64,000 nucleotides of DNA from Chitinophaga pinensis (GTDB lineage Bacteria; Bacteroidota; Bacteroidia; Chitinophagales; Chitinophagaceae), in NCBI GenBank assembly GCA_945876095.1, contig CAMCMP010000010.1, forward strand, positions 51,006 to 115,005, written 5' to 3'. Position numbers and translations under genes: made by a program. The notes under the pieces were generated by a model, which did no database searches, had not been told where the DNA came from, and was given only the letters and a program-made list of their open reading frames with translations. Positions 17,314-26,170 of this stretch are shown here, one piece after another (the first letter of the stretch is position 1; each line of letters opens with the position of its first letter).

Positions 17314-20298
17314 TTAATTTAAGTAAATAAATTCCTTTAGGTTAAAGACAGAATGAATATAATCTTTCCAAACGATCCATTCAATATTTGTTTTTATTCC
17401 ATGCTTCGCATAGGTGTTTTTCAATTGTGAAATGAAATCTTTTGCATCATCTATTTCTTGTTCTGTAGCTTTTCTGGAAAGGCTTCGCTGATAAACCCAA
17501 TCAACACGATCATCGGAACTGCTAATTTTTTTTGATAAAAGATTCGTTGCCATTGCTTCAGCTTGTTGAATTACAAATGGGTCATTCAAAAGTATCAGCG
17601 ACTGGGAAGGAACATTGGTAACGGTCCTTCTTCCAAAGGAATTAAATGGATTAGGACGATCGAATGTCATCATCATAGGGTCCATGAAATTCCTTCTTAC
17701 TTCTAAATAAACGCTTCTTCTTCTATCGCCATCGACTGGGCCAGATTTGGAAGGTTTACCACGACCATTCATAAACGAAGTGATGTGAACGGGTACAGAT
17801 TTGCCAAACATCTTTTTGTCTAACTGATCGGACGAAGCTAGCATGGCATCGCGTATTGCTTCTGCTTCGAGTCTTCGAACGGGGTAGTGCGATAGCAAAC
17901 TATTGGAAGGGTCTATTTTGGCAGCCTTATTATTGGGAACTACTGACCTTTTGAAAGCGTCTGATAATACGATGTTTCGTATAGTTTTTTTAATAGAATA
18001 ATGGTCTTTCTGAAACTGAATGGCTAGATGATCTAACAACTCAGGATGAGAAGGTAATTTCCCCTGCATGCCAAAATTATCTACCGTTTCAACAATGCCT
18101 CGGCCAAATAGATGGTGCCAAATTCGGTTTACCATCACACGGTAGGTAAGGGTGTTATTGGGGTCTGTAATAGCAGCAGCCAATTGCATGCGTCCACTTC
18201 CATTTACATTAAAATCTGGGTTCGAAACTTTTACAGCATGTAAAAAAGCACGATTTACTGGTTGAGGAGAAAGCTCAGCAGTATTACCGCGAATAAAAAC
18301 TGGACTATTTTTTCCAAAGCCATCCGTTACACCATAAAAAAATTCGGTGGAGTCAGTAAAGGATTGTTCTAGTTCAGATTTTTTTTGTAGAAGGTTGTCA
18401 ATGTATAGTAATTTTCTGTCCAGACGATTTGATTGGATAAGGGAATTTACTAACTGCACATCGGCAGCTGATAACTTATTTTCTAAAATTGCTTGAAGTG
18501 ATTGGGTTGGTTTATTGGATTGATGATTTGAAAACGCTGGCTCAAACCATTTTTTTTCGAAGGCAATTGCGTATTTCACTTCGATATAGGATTCCCTTTT
18601 CATTTTAAAAACATGCGATTCATAAACACCAGGAACCACTTCTATATAAGCTTTGTGCCCTTTCCATTGGGTTACATCAAAAATAAAATTTTTAAACTGA
18701 GCAGTATCCACTCTTTGCTCAATTCCTCCATAAATAGGATATTGGATAAGTTGAAAATTATCGATTACTATTCTGATGGAAGCCTTTTTTCCTGCCGCTT
18801 TTACGCCAATAAAATTCTTGTTGATGGTGAAGTCAGGGGAACGAAGCGCACCAAAAATTCCGATAGCAAGTTTTTTGCTGGATGCTTTTCCGTCTTGAAG
18901 CGACATTAATTTATTCTTGTCATTAAACACGGGTTCACCCAAAGTGGTGCTGTTTGTGAAAGCCAAGCCATCTGATTTCCAGCCATCCAAATCTGATTCG
19001 GAGAAATTTCCTAGAACGGAATCTTCTTTGGGGCGGCCTTGTAAATTAACAGAAGCAACAGTAGTTTTTAGAGAGTTGGAAGGGGTTTGTTTTTTAAGCC
19101 AGCTACTAATTAATTGAGTGCGAATGGAATCTTCAATCGTTTTTAATTGTTGTGTTTTTTTGGATGTTTCTAAAAGATTAGCAGGGATCGGAGAAAATCT
19201 AGTTCCTTCCATTAGTCCATAAAAAGAGTAATAGTCTTTTGTGCTAATGGGGTCAAACTTATGATCATGACAGCGGGCGCATGAAATGGTTAATGCCTGG
19301 AAAGTCTTGCCAGTAACATCGATCATATTGTCAATCCTGTCTGACTCATCTTTTCTAACATCCACTGGACTGTGAGAGCCTTCTGCCATTGTATAAAAAA
19401 CAGTTCCCAATTGTGATTCATTTATTTTTTCAGCTACATTAATCCTTGGCTCTTCCAATAAGTCTCCAGCTAATTGTTCACGTACTAGTTGATCGTAAGG
19501 GACATCAGCATTAAAAGCACGAATGAGGTAATCCCGATATCTCCAGGCGCCAGAAATGGTGAAATCGAATTCATGCCCTTTAGTTTCAGCATATCTTACA
19601 AGGTCCATCCAGTGTCTCGCCCAACGTTCCCCAAATTCAGGTGATTGTAAATACTGTTCTACCATTTTTGGGTAAGCATTTTGACTTTTATCTTCCAAAA
19701 ATTTTTGTATCGCTACTGGCGTTGGAGGAAGTCCTGTTAATACGTAGGAAACTCTTCGAATGAGGGTATTTTTATCAGCAGCGTCTGAAACATTGATATT
19801 ATTTTCTTCCAATTTTTTATTGATGAAATAATCGATTGCATTGCCTGAATAATTTTTAAGCGCATCCGTTTCTTTTGGGGGGATAAATGCCCAATAGGGT
19901 TTCCATTCAGCACCTTGAGCAATCCATTTTTTTATCAAAGCAATTTCACGATCTGTCAATTTTAAATTCGATTCTGGCGTTGGCATCATGATATCAGGAT
20001 CCTTGTGATTGACACGAAAAAGTAGCATGCTTTTTTCGGAGTGAATCGGATCAATCGCTTTGTTTCCTTCTTTTGTTAGAGCCGTAGCTCCTTCATAGGT
20101 ATCCAATCGCAGATTACCTTTTCGGCTACTTGGATCGGGGCCATGGCAGAGATAACATTTTTGGACTAGTATAGGCCGAATATCATAATTGAAATCTACT
20201 TTTTCGGCAATCGGAGGAGAAATTGTTTGATTGCAGCCCATGAATCCATAGGTAAATAATAGCATAGCGCTAATAACCAAGAAGGTCTTTTGATTCAT
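17314..20298 (-). CDS. DUF1549/DUF1553 cytochrome (planctomycete type), lipoprotein
   Basis: A protein of about 994 residues with the domain order PSCyt1, DUF1549 (PSCyt2), a carbohydrate-binding-like middle and DUF1553 (PSD1). Two c-type heme sites are visible: KCYLCHGPDPSS near the N-terminus and SCARCHDHKFDPI near residue 340. Typical blocks include WARHWMDLVRYAET and the C-terminal FDRPNPFNSFGRRTVTNVPSQSL. The signal sequence MNQKTFLVISAMLL... ends GFMGC, a lipobox. The start at 20298 fits this signal best; an ATG at 20316 and a TTG at 20328 are alternatives. With the DUF1501 partner directly downstream it probably forms an exported redox unit linked to polysaccharide use. Confidence 0.9.
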   Translation of the reverse strand: MNQKTFLVISAMLLFTYGFMGCNQTISPPIAEKVDFNYDIRPILVQKCYLCHGPDPSSRKGNLRLDTYEGATALTKEGNKAIDPIHSEKSMLLFRVNHKDPDIMMPTPESNLKLTDREIALIKKWIAQGAEWKPYWAFIPPKETDALKNYSGNAIDYFINKKLEENNINVSDAADKNTLIRRVSYVLTGLPPTPVAIQKFLEDKSQNAYPKMVEQYLQSPEFGERWARHWMDLVRYAETKGHEFDFTISGAWRYRDYLIRAFNADVPYDQLVREQLAGDLLEEPRINVAEKINESQLGTVFYTMAEGSHSPVDVRKDESDRIDNMIDVTGKTFQALTISCARCHDHKFDPISTKDYYSFYGLMEGTRFSPIPANLLETSKKTQQLKTIEDSIRTQLISSWLKKQTPSNSLKTTVASVNLQGRPKEDSVLGNFSESDLDGWKSDGLAFTNSTTLGEPVFNDKNKLMSLQDGKASSKKLAIGIFGALRSPDFTINKNFIGVKAAGKKASIRIVIDNFQLIQYPIYGGIEQRVDTAQFKNFIFDVTQWKGHKAYIEVVPGVYESHVFKMKRESYIEVKYAIAFEKKWFEPAFSNHQSNKPTQSLQAILENKLSAADVQLVNSLIQSNRLDRKLLYIDNLLQKKSELEQSFTDSTEFFYGVTDGFGKNSPVFIRGNTAELSPQPVNRAFLHAVKVSNPDFNVNGSGRMQLAAAITDPNNTLTYRVMVNRIWHHLFGRGIVETVDNFGMQGKLPSHPELLDHLAIQFQKDHYSIKKTIRNIVLSDAFKRSVVPNNKAAKIDPSNSLLSHYPVRRLEAEAIRDAMLASSDQLDKKMFGKSVPVHITSFMNGRGKPSKSGPVDGDRRRSVYLEVRRNFMDPMMMTFDRPNPFNSFGRRTVTNVPSQSLILLNDPFVIQQAEAMATNLLSKKISSSDDRVDWVYQRSLSRKATEQEIDDAKDFISQLKNTYAKHGIKTNIEWIVWKDYIHSVFNLKEFIYLN

Positions 20299-20496
20299 TG
20301 CAAGTCGAGGTGACATGGTCTTCAGCAATTTTTTTCAAGTTACGGAAGATTTTATTTATTAGCATTCAATTTTTACTAAATAAGTAATTTTCAATTACCT
20401 ACTTGAATAATGAGTTGTTTTTCATTTAATTTTCCCTCAGTAAATCAAACAACCTTTTTTGAGATAGGGTTGAATTAAGTTATAAAAAAGAGGGGC

Positions 20497-21159
20497 TTAC
20501 TGAATCATTCTCTTCTCTGTAAATCCCTTGATTTTATTGGCAAATATTTCTAAAGTATTTGACAATTCCTTCCAGTTTTTTTCACGAATTTTTTTGGTGT
20601 CAAATAATTGGCTGCCAATTCCTAGTCCTGAAGCACCTGCGTTCATATAATCTAAACAATTATCGATATTGATTCCTCCTACCGGAACTAGATTTATCTG
20701 ATTGAGTGGTCCCCTTAAATCCTTAATGTATTCGGGACCAAGGGAACTTGCAGGAAATACTTTTACCATCTCGGCACCTAAAGACCATGCTTGGAATATT
20801 TCGGTAGCAGTATAGGCTCCTGGAAACACAGGTATTTTTTCTTTTACACATGATTTTATTACCGATTCATTTATAATTGGCATAACAATAAATTGAGCCC
20901 CTGCTTCAAGTGCTAAATCTAATTCTTTATCAGTGCAAACTGTTCCTGCTCCAATATTGAGAACCCCGTCATATTGATCAGCTATCACACGAATCATTTG
21001 TTCAGCATTGGGAGTATTCATGGTAATTTCAACAGTAGTAAACCCAGCTTTAATATAATAAGGAAGAATACCAATTGTTTCCTCTAATGTTAAGCCTCTA
21101 ATGATACCAATGACTGGAAGCTCTAAAAATTTTTGCAGAGAAAAAATGTTTTTGTTCAC
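20497..21159 (-). CDS. dgoA: 2-keto-3-deoxy-6-phosphosugar-acid aldolase (KDPG/KDPGal type)
   Basis: A 220-residue class I aldolase of the Eda/DgoA family that splits 2-keto-3-deoxy-6-phosphogluconate or -galactonate into pyruvate and glyceraldehyde 3-phosphate in the cytoplasm. The catalytic Glu is E44 (TTVEITMNTP) and the Schiff-base lysine is K133 in MVKVFPASSLGP. Because the gene just upstream encodes a 2-keto-3-deoxygalactonokinase, with 6 bp between them, the galactonate substrate is the better guess, but the fold alone does not separate the two. The pair lies upstream of the cytochrome/DUF1501 block on the same strand. Confidence 0.9.
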   Translation of the reverse strand: MNKNIFSLQKFLELPVIGIIRGLTLEETIGILPYYIKAGFTTVEITMNTPNAEQMIRVIADQYDGVLNIGAGTVCTDKELDLALEAGAQFIVMPIINESVIKSCVKEKIPVFPGAYTATEIFQAWSLGAEMVKVFPASSLGPEYIKDLRGPLNQINLVPVGGINIDNCLDYMNAGASGLGIGSQLFDTKKIREKNWKELSNTLEIFANKIKGFTEKRMIQ

Positions 21160-21165
21160 GAAATA

Positions 21166-22164
21166 TTATTTATGCTGATGATAAGATTGAAATATTTTGA
21201 TCTGCCCACAAAAGGCAGCCTTGTCCATCATAGCTGGCTCAATAAAAATGATTCTTGCATCAAAATTAATCTTTTCAATTGCTAGTTGATACAATTGAGA
21301 AAGACTGTTTCCACTGCATAAAACAATGGTACAGGGCATATCCTGGTGAAGAGATCTAATTTCATAGCCGATTAACAATCCGCTTAAATAAAAATAGTTT
21401 TCTTGGGCTGAGAGAAGGTTGAACAAGGAATTGGTTCTTACAGAAAATAATTTATTAAGTAGGTTAGCATAGTTTTGAGATTGATTAACTCCTTTATAAA
21501 ATGACTGCAAATTTATTTCATCCATCACTTTGTGATTACTTTCTTTGGAAACAGATCCTTTGAGAACGCTCTTAGTAGAAAGTAATTCAAACAATTCGCC
21601 CGTTAGGTAGGTTTTAAAATCTACCATATTCCCTTTGCTTATTTTGATGTGTTTGGAATGGGTTCCAGGAAAAATACAGATGGCATCTTCATTAAGTTGT
21701 ATTAATTCCTTTATTTGTGCGATACCAACCATTTGAGTTTCTTCACCCCTCATTACATCGTTTGTAGTGCTAGCTCCAGAAATTAAAAATAGATCATATG
21801 GGAATTCAGCATTATTTTTCATGAATTTCGAAACCGTATTTTTCCCATCAAGTGCAAAAGGGATTTTTGCATAAGGTAGTTCTTCTATCCCGATACTAGC
21901 GGAGGCCATACCTGAAATCAGGACGGGAGTATTCTTATAATCATTTGATTTATCGGCTAACAAAAATTCGATTTGGACTAATAAAAATTGCAGATAGAAT
22001 TCTTTTATAGAAATCTTTTTTGAATCAGCAGTCCAACGATTATGAATACTTAGTACACCGTTTAGGGAAATAATTTCATTCACTATCGCCTCTTCTTTTA
22101 AATTGATTAATCGAAGTCTAAATTCTGAGCTACCCCAATCACAGCTGATGATAAAATTATTCAT
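21166..22164 (-). CDS. dgoK: 2-keto-3-deoxygalactonokinase
   Basis: Phosphorylates 2-keto-3-deoxygalactonate in the De Ley-Doudoroff pathway. The 332-residue protein shows the DgoK family pattern: CDWGSSEFRLRL at the start (phosphate-binding loop of the ASKHA fold), ISGMASASIGIEELPYAKIP, GEETQMVGI, FPGTHSKHIKI and TYLTGELFELLSTKSVL. It starts the small leftward unit with the aldolase; together they convert a keto-deoxy acid to central metabolites. The upstream step (galactonate dehydratase) is not in this window. Confidence 0.92.
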   Translation of the reverse strand: MNNFIISCDWGSSEFRLRLINLKEEAIVNEIISLNGVLSIHNRWTADSKKISIKEFYLQFLLVQIEFLLADKSNDYKNTPVLISGMASASIGIEELPYAKIPFALDGKNTVSKFMKNNAEFPYDLFLISGASTTNDVMRGEETQMVGIAQIKELIQLNEDAICIFPGTHSKHIKISKGNMVDFKTYLTGELFELLSTKSVLKGSVSKESNHKVMDEINLQSFYKGVNQSQNYANLLNKLFSVRTNSLFNLLSAQENYFYLSGLLIGYEIRSLHQDMPCTIVLCSGNSLSQLYQLAIEKINFDARIIFIEPAMMDKAAFCGQIKIFQSYHQHK

Positions 22165-22334
22165 GTATTATTTAATATTTAAAGCAACTATTTAGATCAA
22201 TTAGATTTAAATAAAAATTATGAAAAATTAATGGTATCAATAAAAAATCGCTGGTGTAAAAGTACTTTTTCTTTTGATTACAATTTCCTGCCATCTAAGT
22301 ATTTCAAATGTAAAAGGTATTTAAATTCAATACT

Positions 22335-22365
22335 AAAAAGGCAATTCGTTAAGAATTGCCTTTTT
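22335..22365. terminator. Bidirectional terminator beside tRNA-Leu
   Basis: Arms AAAAAGGCAATTC and GAATTGCCTTTTT are perfect 13-base complements around a GTTAA loop. T-runs at both ends allow termination in either direction; it lies just downstream of the leftward tRNA-Leu gene. Confidence 0.85.
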
Positions 22366-22374
22366 AAATATTTG

Positions 22375-22458
22375 TGCGGCAAAGGAGATTCGAACTCCCA
22401 CGCCCTTTCGGGAGCTACCACCTCAAGGTAGTGCGTCTACCAATTTCGCCATCGCCGC
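22375..22458 (-). tRNA. tRNA-Leu (anticodon GAG)
   Basis: The minus strand folds to a cloverleaf of 84 nt with acceptor arms GCGGCGA and TTGCCGC plus discriminator A; the CCA end is not encoded. The anticodon stem CTACC/GGTAG encloses loop TTGAGGT, giving GAG. A long variable arm, as expected for leucine, and the TTCGAAT T-loop are present. Confidence 0.95.
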
Positions 22459-22504
22459 ATTTAAATCAGAAAATAGCACTTGAGCTGATTGCTGATGAGG
22501 AATG

Positions 22505-22512
22505 CAAATGTA
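22505..22512 (-). promoter_or_regulatory. -7 box TACATTTG for tRNA-Leu(GAG)
   Basis: Exact TAnnTTTG match on the minus strand, 46 nt upstream of the mature tRNA 5' end. Confidence 0.5.
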
Positions 22513-22604
22513 GAAAACTTTAGGGTTATAAAAATCAATAAATAGCTTTTAGTCTTTCAAGATTCTGTAAGTAAAATATAACAGAAAGTCTTATAATAAG
22601 TCGT

Positions 22605-23759
22605 CTATTTTTTTAAAACAATCTTGAAGGTAGTCCCTTTGCCTAGGTCAGAATTTTTCACATACAATTGGCCTTGGTGATATTGCTCGATGATTCTTTT
22701 GGATAAACTTAGTCCAAGGCCCCAACCTCTTTTTTTGGTAGTAAAACCAGGCTTAAAAATATTACGTAAATTTTGTTTGCTAATCCCTTTTCCTGAATCT
22801 GCGACTTCTATGATTACTGAGTTGGTTTCCTCTTTAATTTTAATTTGGATATTACCAATACCAGCAGTGGCATCTAGCGCATTCTTTAATAAATTTTCAA
22901 TTACCCAGTCAAACAATGGGCCGTTGGCCATTGCATTCATTTTTTCTATTCCAGCGCTATCAACACTAAAACTAATTTGCTCAGGAGCCCTTCTTTTTAT
23001 GTAGGCTACCATATTTTCTATTTGTTCAACTAGATTGACACTTTCAAGTTGAGGGATACTACCTATTTTACCAAAGCGATCACTTACTAGTTTTAGCCGG
23101 TCTACATCTTTGATCATTTCTTTTGTAACTTTTTCAGTTCCGGGCATTTCTTTCAACAATTCTACCCATCCTTGCAAAGATGAAAGGGGGGTTCCCAATT
23201 GATGAGCCGTTTCTTTAGCCATCCCCGCCCATACTTGATTTTGAGTTGATTTATTGCGAGTTGTAATGGTGATGAGTGTAATAATTATAAAAAGTGCTAC
23301 AATGAGCAGTTGAATGATTGGGTAATATCTTACTTCCCTAAGGAGTTTGGAATCCCCAAAATAGTATTTGTTAATAATCAGCGGGTCTTTATTTACCTCA
23401 ACAATGATTGCATCATTTTGGCTTTTAAATTCTTGCACTTTTTTTCGAAGAAAATTGCTATCAATTTTTAGTAATGCAGTATCAATATTTAAAAGCTGAC
23501 CTGATGGGTTATCGTGCTCATCTGTTTCTATTATTGGAATAGTGGTATTGTGTGAAGTGATTGCATTGGTAAGGTCTAGCGCTGCTTGATCGTTGACTGC
23601 TGCCCTTGTTTTTAGAGATTGAACCCATACGGCTACTTTTTCTCTTTCATCAGCAGCTAGTTTTTTAGACAGGTAGTTGGAATAGAAAACAGTCCCTGTT
23701 ACTATTGCAATGGCAATGATTGCCAGAGACGTTCTCCAATTTAATAATTGATTCAACAT
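22605..23759 (-). CDS. Orphan sensor histidine kinase
   Basis: A 384-residue membrane kinase: TM1 at residues 10-30, an extracytoplasmic domain of about 115 residues, TM2 at 148-167, then H-box AKETAHQLGTPLSSLQGW with H186 as phosphate acceptor, N-box LLKNALDA, DSGKGISK and GWGLGLSLSKRI for ATP binding. No response regulator gene is next to it. The sensed signal is unknown; the periplasmic part is not a recognised sensor. Its -7 box ends five bases before the ATG, so the message is probably leaderless. It diverges from a glycosyltransferase gene across a short shared promoter region. Confidence 0.92.
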   Translation of the reverse strand: MLNQLLNWRTSLAIIAIAIVTGTVFYSNYLSKKLAADEREKVAVWVQSLKTRAAVNDQAALDLTNAITSHNTTIPIIETDEHDNPSGQLLNIDTALLKIDSNFLRKKVQEFKSQNDAIIVEVNKDPLIINKYYFGDSKLLREVRYYPIIQLLIVALFIIITLITITTRNKSTQNQVWAGMAKETAHQLGTPLSSLQGWVELLKEMPGTEKVTKEMIKDVDRLKLVSDRFGKIGSIPQLESVNLVEQIENMVAYIKRRAPEQISFSVDSAGIEKMNAMANGPLFDWVIENLLKNALDATAGIGNIQIKIKEETNSVIIEVADSGKGISKQNLRNIFKPGFTTKKRGWGLGLSLSKRIIEQYHQGQLYVKNSDLGKGTTFKIVLKK

Positions 23760-23764
23760 TTTAT

Positions 23765-23772
23765 CAAATGTA
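23765..23772 (-). promoter_or_regulatory. -7 box TACATTTG abutting the kinase start
   Basis: Minus strand reads TACATTTG, then ATAAA, then ATG. With a start site a few bases after the box, transcription would begin at or next to the start codon. Confidence 0.6.
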
Positions 23773-23807
23773 AAGTAAGAATTAAGAAATGAAAAAAAGA
23801 AATGGAG

Positions 23808-23815
23808 TATGTTTG
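23808..23815 (+). promoter_or_regulatory. -7 box TATGTTTG for the glycosyltransferase
   Basis: Exact TAnnTTTG match 40 nt upstream of the chosen ATG at 23856. It overlaps the reading frame that would start at 23802, which argues against that earlier start. Confidence 0.5.
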
Positions 23816-23855
23816 TAGAAAATATAACTATTCGTTAATTGAATACAGCGATAAG

Positions 23856-24929
23856 ATGGATTTGCAAGGTAAAAATACTGTGATAACGAATGATTCCCCC
23901 ACTAGGGAGCTTCCGTTGGTATCCATCGTACTATTGAACTGGAATGGTAAGGAGCATCTTCGTACTTTTCTACCTTCTGTATTGGCTTCTACCTATGCAA
24001 ATAAGCGTGTAATCGTAGCCGATAATGGGTCTACAGATGATTCTATTATTTTTTTGAAGCAAAATTTTCCGCAGGTTGAGTTATTGATTAGCCCTTTTAA
24101 TGAAGGTTTTGCTAAAGGATATAATACTGCTTTACGGCAGGTAAAGAGTGATTTTTATGTTTTATTAAACAACGATGTAGAGGTAACCCCAGGTTGGATA
24201 GAGCCAATAATTGAGTTGATGGAGGCCGATAAAGATATTGCTGTCTGCCAGCCAAAATTGCTAGATTATAACAATCGGCTACAATTTGAATATGCCGGTG
24301 CCTGTGGTGGTTGGATTGATACGCTGGGATATCCATTTGCTAGAGGCAGAGTATTCGAGCAATTGGAAGAGGATCAGGGTCAATATCAAACTGCTCAAGC
24401 TTGTTTTTGGGCTAGTGGGGCTAGCATGTTTGTAAGAGCAGATATATTTAATAAGGTGGGCGGATTGGATGAGTATTTTTTTGCCCATCAAGAGGAAATA
24501 GATTTTTGCTGGCGAATTCAACTCGCTGGATATAAAGTTTATATTGAGCCTAGGTCGGTGGTCTATCACTTGGGAGGCGGAACATTGTCTAAAGGCAATA
24601 GGCTTAAAAACTACTTGAATTTCCGGAATAATTTGGTGATGTTGGCTAAGAACCTGCCTTTTTGGAATGCGTTAGTTATTTTCCCTATTCGGTTTGGTCT
24701 AGATGCATTAGCAGCGTGGAGGGGGTTATTAGGAGGAGACCGCTTATTTTTCATTTCAATTTTTCATGCACATTTATATTTTTTTAAGTGGATTATAGTA
24801 GATCGTACAAAATCAGTATTCCCAATTTCTAGAAAGGGTAGCGTTAATGGAAAATACACAGGATCGATCGTTTGGCAACATTTTATAAAAAAGAAAAGTA
24901 TCTTTTCGGAAATTGTTGCCATCAAATAA
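23856..24929 (+). CDS. Family 2 glycosyltransferase
   Basis: A GT-A fold, inverting glycosyltransferase of about 357 residues, rhamnosyltransferase-like in overall pattern. It shows PLVSIVLLNWNGKEHL (nucleotide-sugar binding), VIVADNGSTDDS, LLNNDVEVTPGW (the D-x-D-like metal site) and ASGASMFVRADIFNKVGGLD followed by HQEEIDFCWR. A hydrophobic region near the C-terminus may attach it to the membrane. The ATG at 23856 (MDLQGKNT) was preferred over 23802, which lies in the promoter box. The acceptor is unknown; no polysaccharide cluster surrounds it. Confidence 0.88.
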   Translation: MDLQGKNTVITNDSPTRELPLVSIVLLNWNGKEHLRTFLPSVLASTYANKRVIVADNGSTDDSIIFLKQNFPQVELLISPFNEGFAKGYNTALRQVKSDFYVLLNNDVEVTPGWIEPIIELMEADKDIAVCQPKLLDYNNRLQFEYAGACGGWIDTLGYPFARGRVFEQLEEDQGQYQTAQACFWASGASMFVRADIFNKVGGLDEYFFAHQEEIDFCWRIQLAGYKVYIEPRSVVYHLGGGTLSKGNRLKNYLNFRNNLVMLAKNLPFWNALVIFPIRFGLDALAAWRGLLGGDRLFFISIFHAHLYFFKWIIVDRTKSVFPISRKGSVNGKYTGSIVWQHFIKKKSIFSEIVAIK

Positions 24930-24950
24930 TTTTTTTTGAGCCACTTTACT

Positions 24951-24958
24951 TATTTTTG
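24951..24958 (+). promoter_or_regulatory. -7 box TATTTTTG upstream of small membrane protein gene
   Basis: Exact TAnnTTTG match, 19 nt before the ATG at 24978. Confidence 0.5.
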
Positions 24959-24977
24959 CACTCCAAAATAGTATTAT

Positions 24978-25181
24978 ATGGAATACGAAGTAATAGACAA
25001 TAAACACAAAGATTTTGCTCACAATTGGGTATCCTCCTCACGCTTTATTTGGTTTTGCCAGATTTTCGTGTTGGTAGCATTTATTTTGGGAAGTTGCATG
25101 GGTATGTATAGTAATCGTTATAAAGGCAAGCCTGAGGTAAAGGTTCCTGAAAACACTTTATACAATCCGCAGTACAAATAA
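24978..25181 (+). CDS. Small single-pass membrane protein of unknown function
   Basis: A 67-residue protein with a soluble charged N-terminus (MEYEVIDNKHKDFAHNW), one membrane segment at about 23-43 (FIWFCQIFVLVAFILGSC) and a short basic tail rich in Pro, Lys and Asn. I do not recognise the family. Support for a real gene: a promoter box at the right distance, coding-like composition, and an end just before the tRNA-Gly promoter. The stretch VAFILGSC resembles a lipobox but follows a long N-terminus, so lipidation is doubtful. Confidence 0.6.
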   Translation: MEYEVIDNKHKDFAHNWVSSSRFIWFCQIFVLVAFILGSCMGMYSNRYKGKPEVKVPENTLYNPQYK

Positions 25182-25185
25182 AAGT

Positions 25186-25215
25186 TTTGTATTGTCGATA
25201 CAATCCCTATTTTTG
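25186..25215 (+). promoter_or_regulatory. Promoter of tRNA-Gly (TTTG, 18 nt, TATTTTTG)
   Basis: TTTG at 25186-25189 and TATTTTTG at 25208-25215 are separated by 18 bases, close to the Bacteroidota primary sigma factor pattern. The mature tRNA begins 29 nt further on. Confidence 0.75.
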
Positions 25216-25244
25216 CAATCCTTAAAAAAGTTCTTATTTAACAA

Positions 25245-25317
<73 letters not shown>

Positions 25318-25324
25318 CAAATTG

Positions 25325-25349
25325 ATCCCGATTCGTCGGGATTTTTTTT
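25325..25349 (+). terminator. Terminator after tRNA-Gly
   Basis: ATCCCGA, loop TTCG, TCGGGAT, then a run of T, eight bases after the tRNA end. A UUCG tetraloop makes it stable. It separates tRNA-Gly from the following tRNA-Leu. Confidence 0.8.
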
Positions 25350-25380
25350 CTACCGTCGGCGAAAAGCCGATTTCGTTCAC

Positions 25381-25466
25381 ACTCGGGTGGTGGAACTGGT
25401 AGACACGCAGGACTTAAAATCCTGTTCGCTGTAAGGCGAGTGTGGGTTCAACTCCCATCCCGAGTA
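25381..25466 (+). tRNA. tRNA-Leu (anticodon TAA)
   Basis: An 86-nt cloverleaf with acceptor arms ACTCGGG and CCCGAGT and discriminator A. The anticodon stem CAGGA/TCCTG encloses CTTAAAA, giving TAA. The long variable arm (TTCGCTGTAAGGCGAG) is typical for leucine. CCA is not encoded. Confidence 0.96.
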
Positions 25467-25480
25467 CTTCAAAAAATCTA

Positions 25481-25518
25481 ATGCCTTGTAAATCAAAAGT
25501 TTGCGAGGCATTTTTTTT
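25481..25518 (+). terminator. Terminator after tRNA-Leu(TAA)
   Basis: ATGCCTTGTAAA pairs imperfectly with TTTGCGAGGCAT and is followed by eight T, 15 bases after the tRNA end. Confidence 0.75.
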
Positions 25519-25624
25519 AGGGGAACGCTACGAGGGACGTTTAAAATTCCATGCTCGAATCTTTTTGAAGAAATTTCATTGGAAAATTTAATATTCTTTC
25601 TATCAACAAGGAATCAACTGTTGA

Positions 25625-25690
25625 AGCCCGAAGGGCTGATATGATTATAAAAATAATAAACAAAAATATCAACCCCGAAGGGGTGATATT
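25625..25690 (+). repeat. Two REP-like palindromes left of IS200-like gene
   Basis: AGCCCGAAGGGCT (25625-25637) and ATATCAACCCCGAAGG continuing to GGGTGATAT (25666-25689) are small GC-cored palindromes sharing the CCGAAGGG core and a GATAT tail. They lie within 85 bp of the transposase start, as REP-type sequences do beside REP-associated tyrosine transposases. Confidence 0.6.
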
Positions 25691-25706
25691 AAAGCGTACA
25701 ATAATT

Positions 25707-26168
25707 ATGGCAGGAACATTTTCACAATTATATATACAAACCGTATTTGCTGTTAAGGGCAGAGGGAATTTAATTGATAAAAAATGGAGAGATGAATTGT
25801 GTAAATACATTTCAGGAATTATTAAAGGAAAAGATCAAAAGTCTATTATTGTGAATGGAGTAGCCGACCACATTCATTGTTTTATAGGCTTAAAACCTAG
25901 CATGGCTATTTCAGATTTAATGAGGGATGTAAAAAACAATTCATCGAAATTTATCAATGATAAAGTTTTCGTAAAAGGTAAATTTTCATGGCAGGAAGGC
26001 TAAGGTGCATTTTCCTATTCCCATTCTCAAATTGAGCAAGTTTACAATTATATTTTAAACCAGGAAATGCATCATCAAAAGAAAACCTTTAAGGAAGAAT
26101 ATCTTGAATTTCTTACCAAATATGAAATTGAATATAAAAATGAATATCTATTTGACTGGTTGGAATAA
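25707..26168 (+). pseudogene. IS200-like (TnpA, Y1/HUH) transposase with one in-frame stop
   Basis: The frame from ATG 25707 reads MAGTFSQLYIQTVFAVKGR and continues with ADHIHCFIG, the HUH metal motif (HIH), to KFSWQEG; then TAA at 26001-26003 interrupts it. Beyond the stop the same frame goes on as GAFSYSHSQIEQVYNYILNQ, containing the catalytic Tyr of the YIxxQ helix, and ends DWLE at 26168. In intact relatives the stop position is a Tyr (EGYGAFS), so a TAT or TAC to TAA change explains it. The truncated product lacks the nucleophile and should be inactive. Palindromes flank both sides. Confidence 0.85.
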
Positions 26169-26170
26169 TT

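Noticed and set aside
22231..22431. 66-codon open frame on the plus strand
   Set aside because: It runs through a terminator and the complement of tRNA-Leu.
25541..25810. 89-codon open frame on the minus strand
   Set aside because: It is antisense to the flanking palindromes and the start of the IS200-like transposase and has no protein-like pattern.
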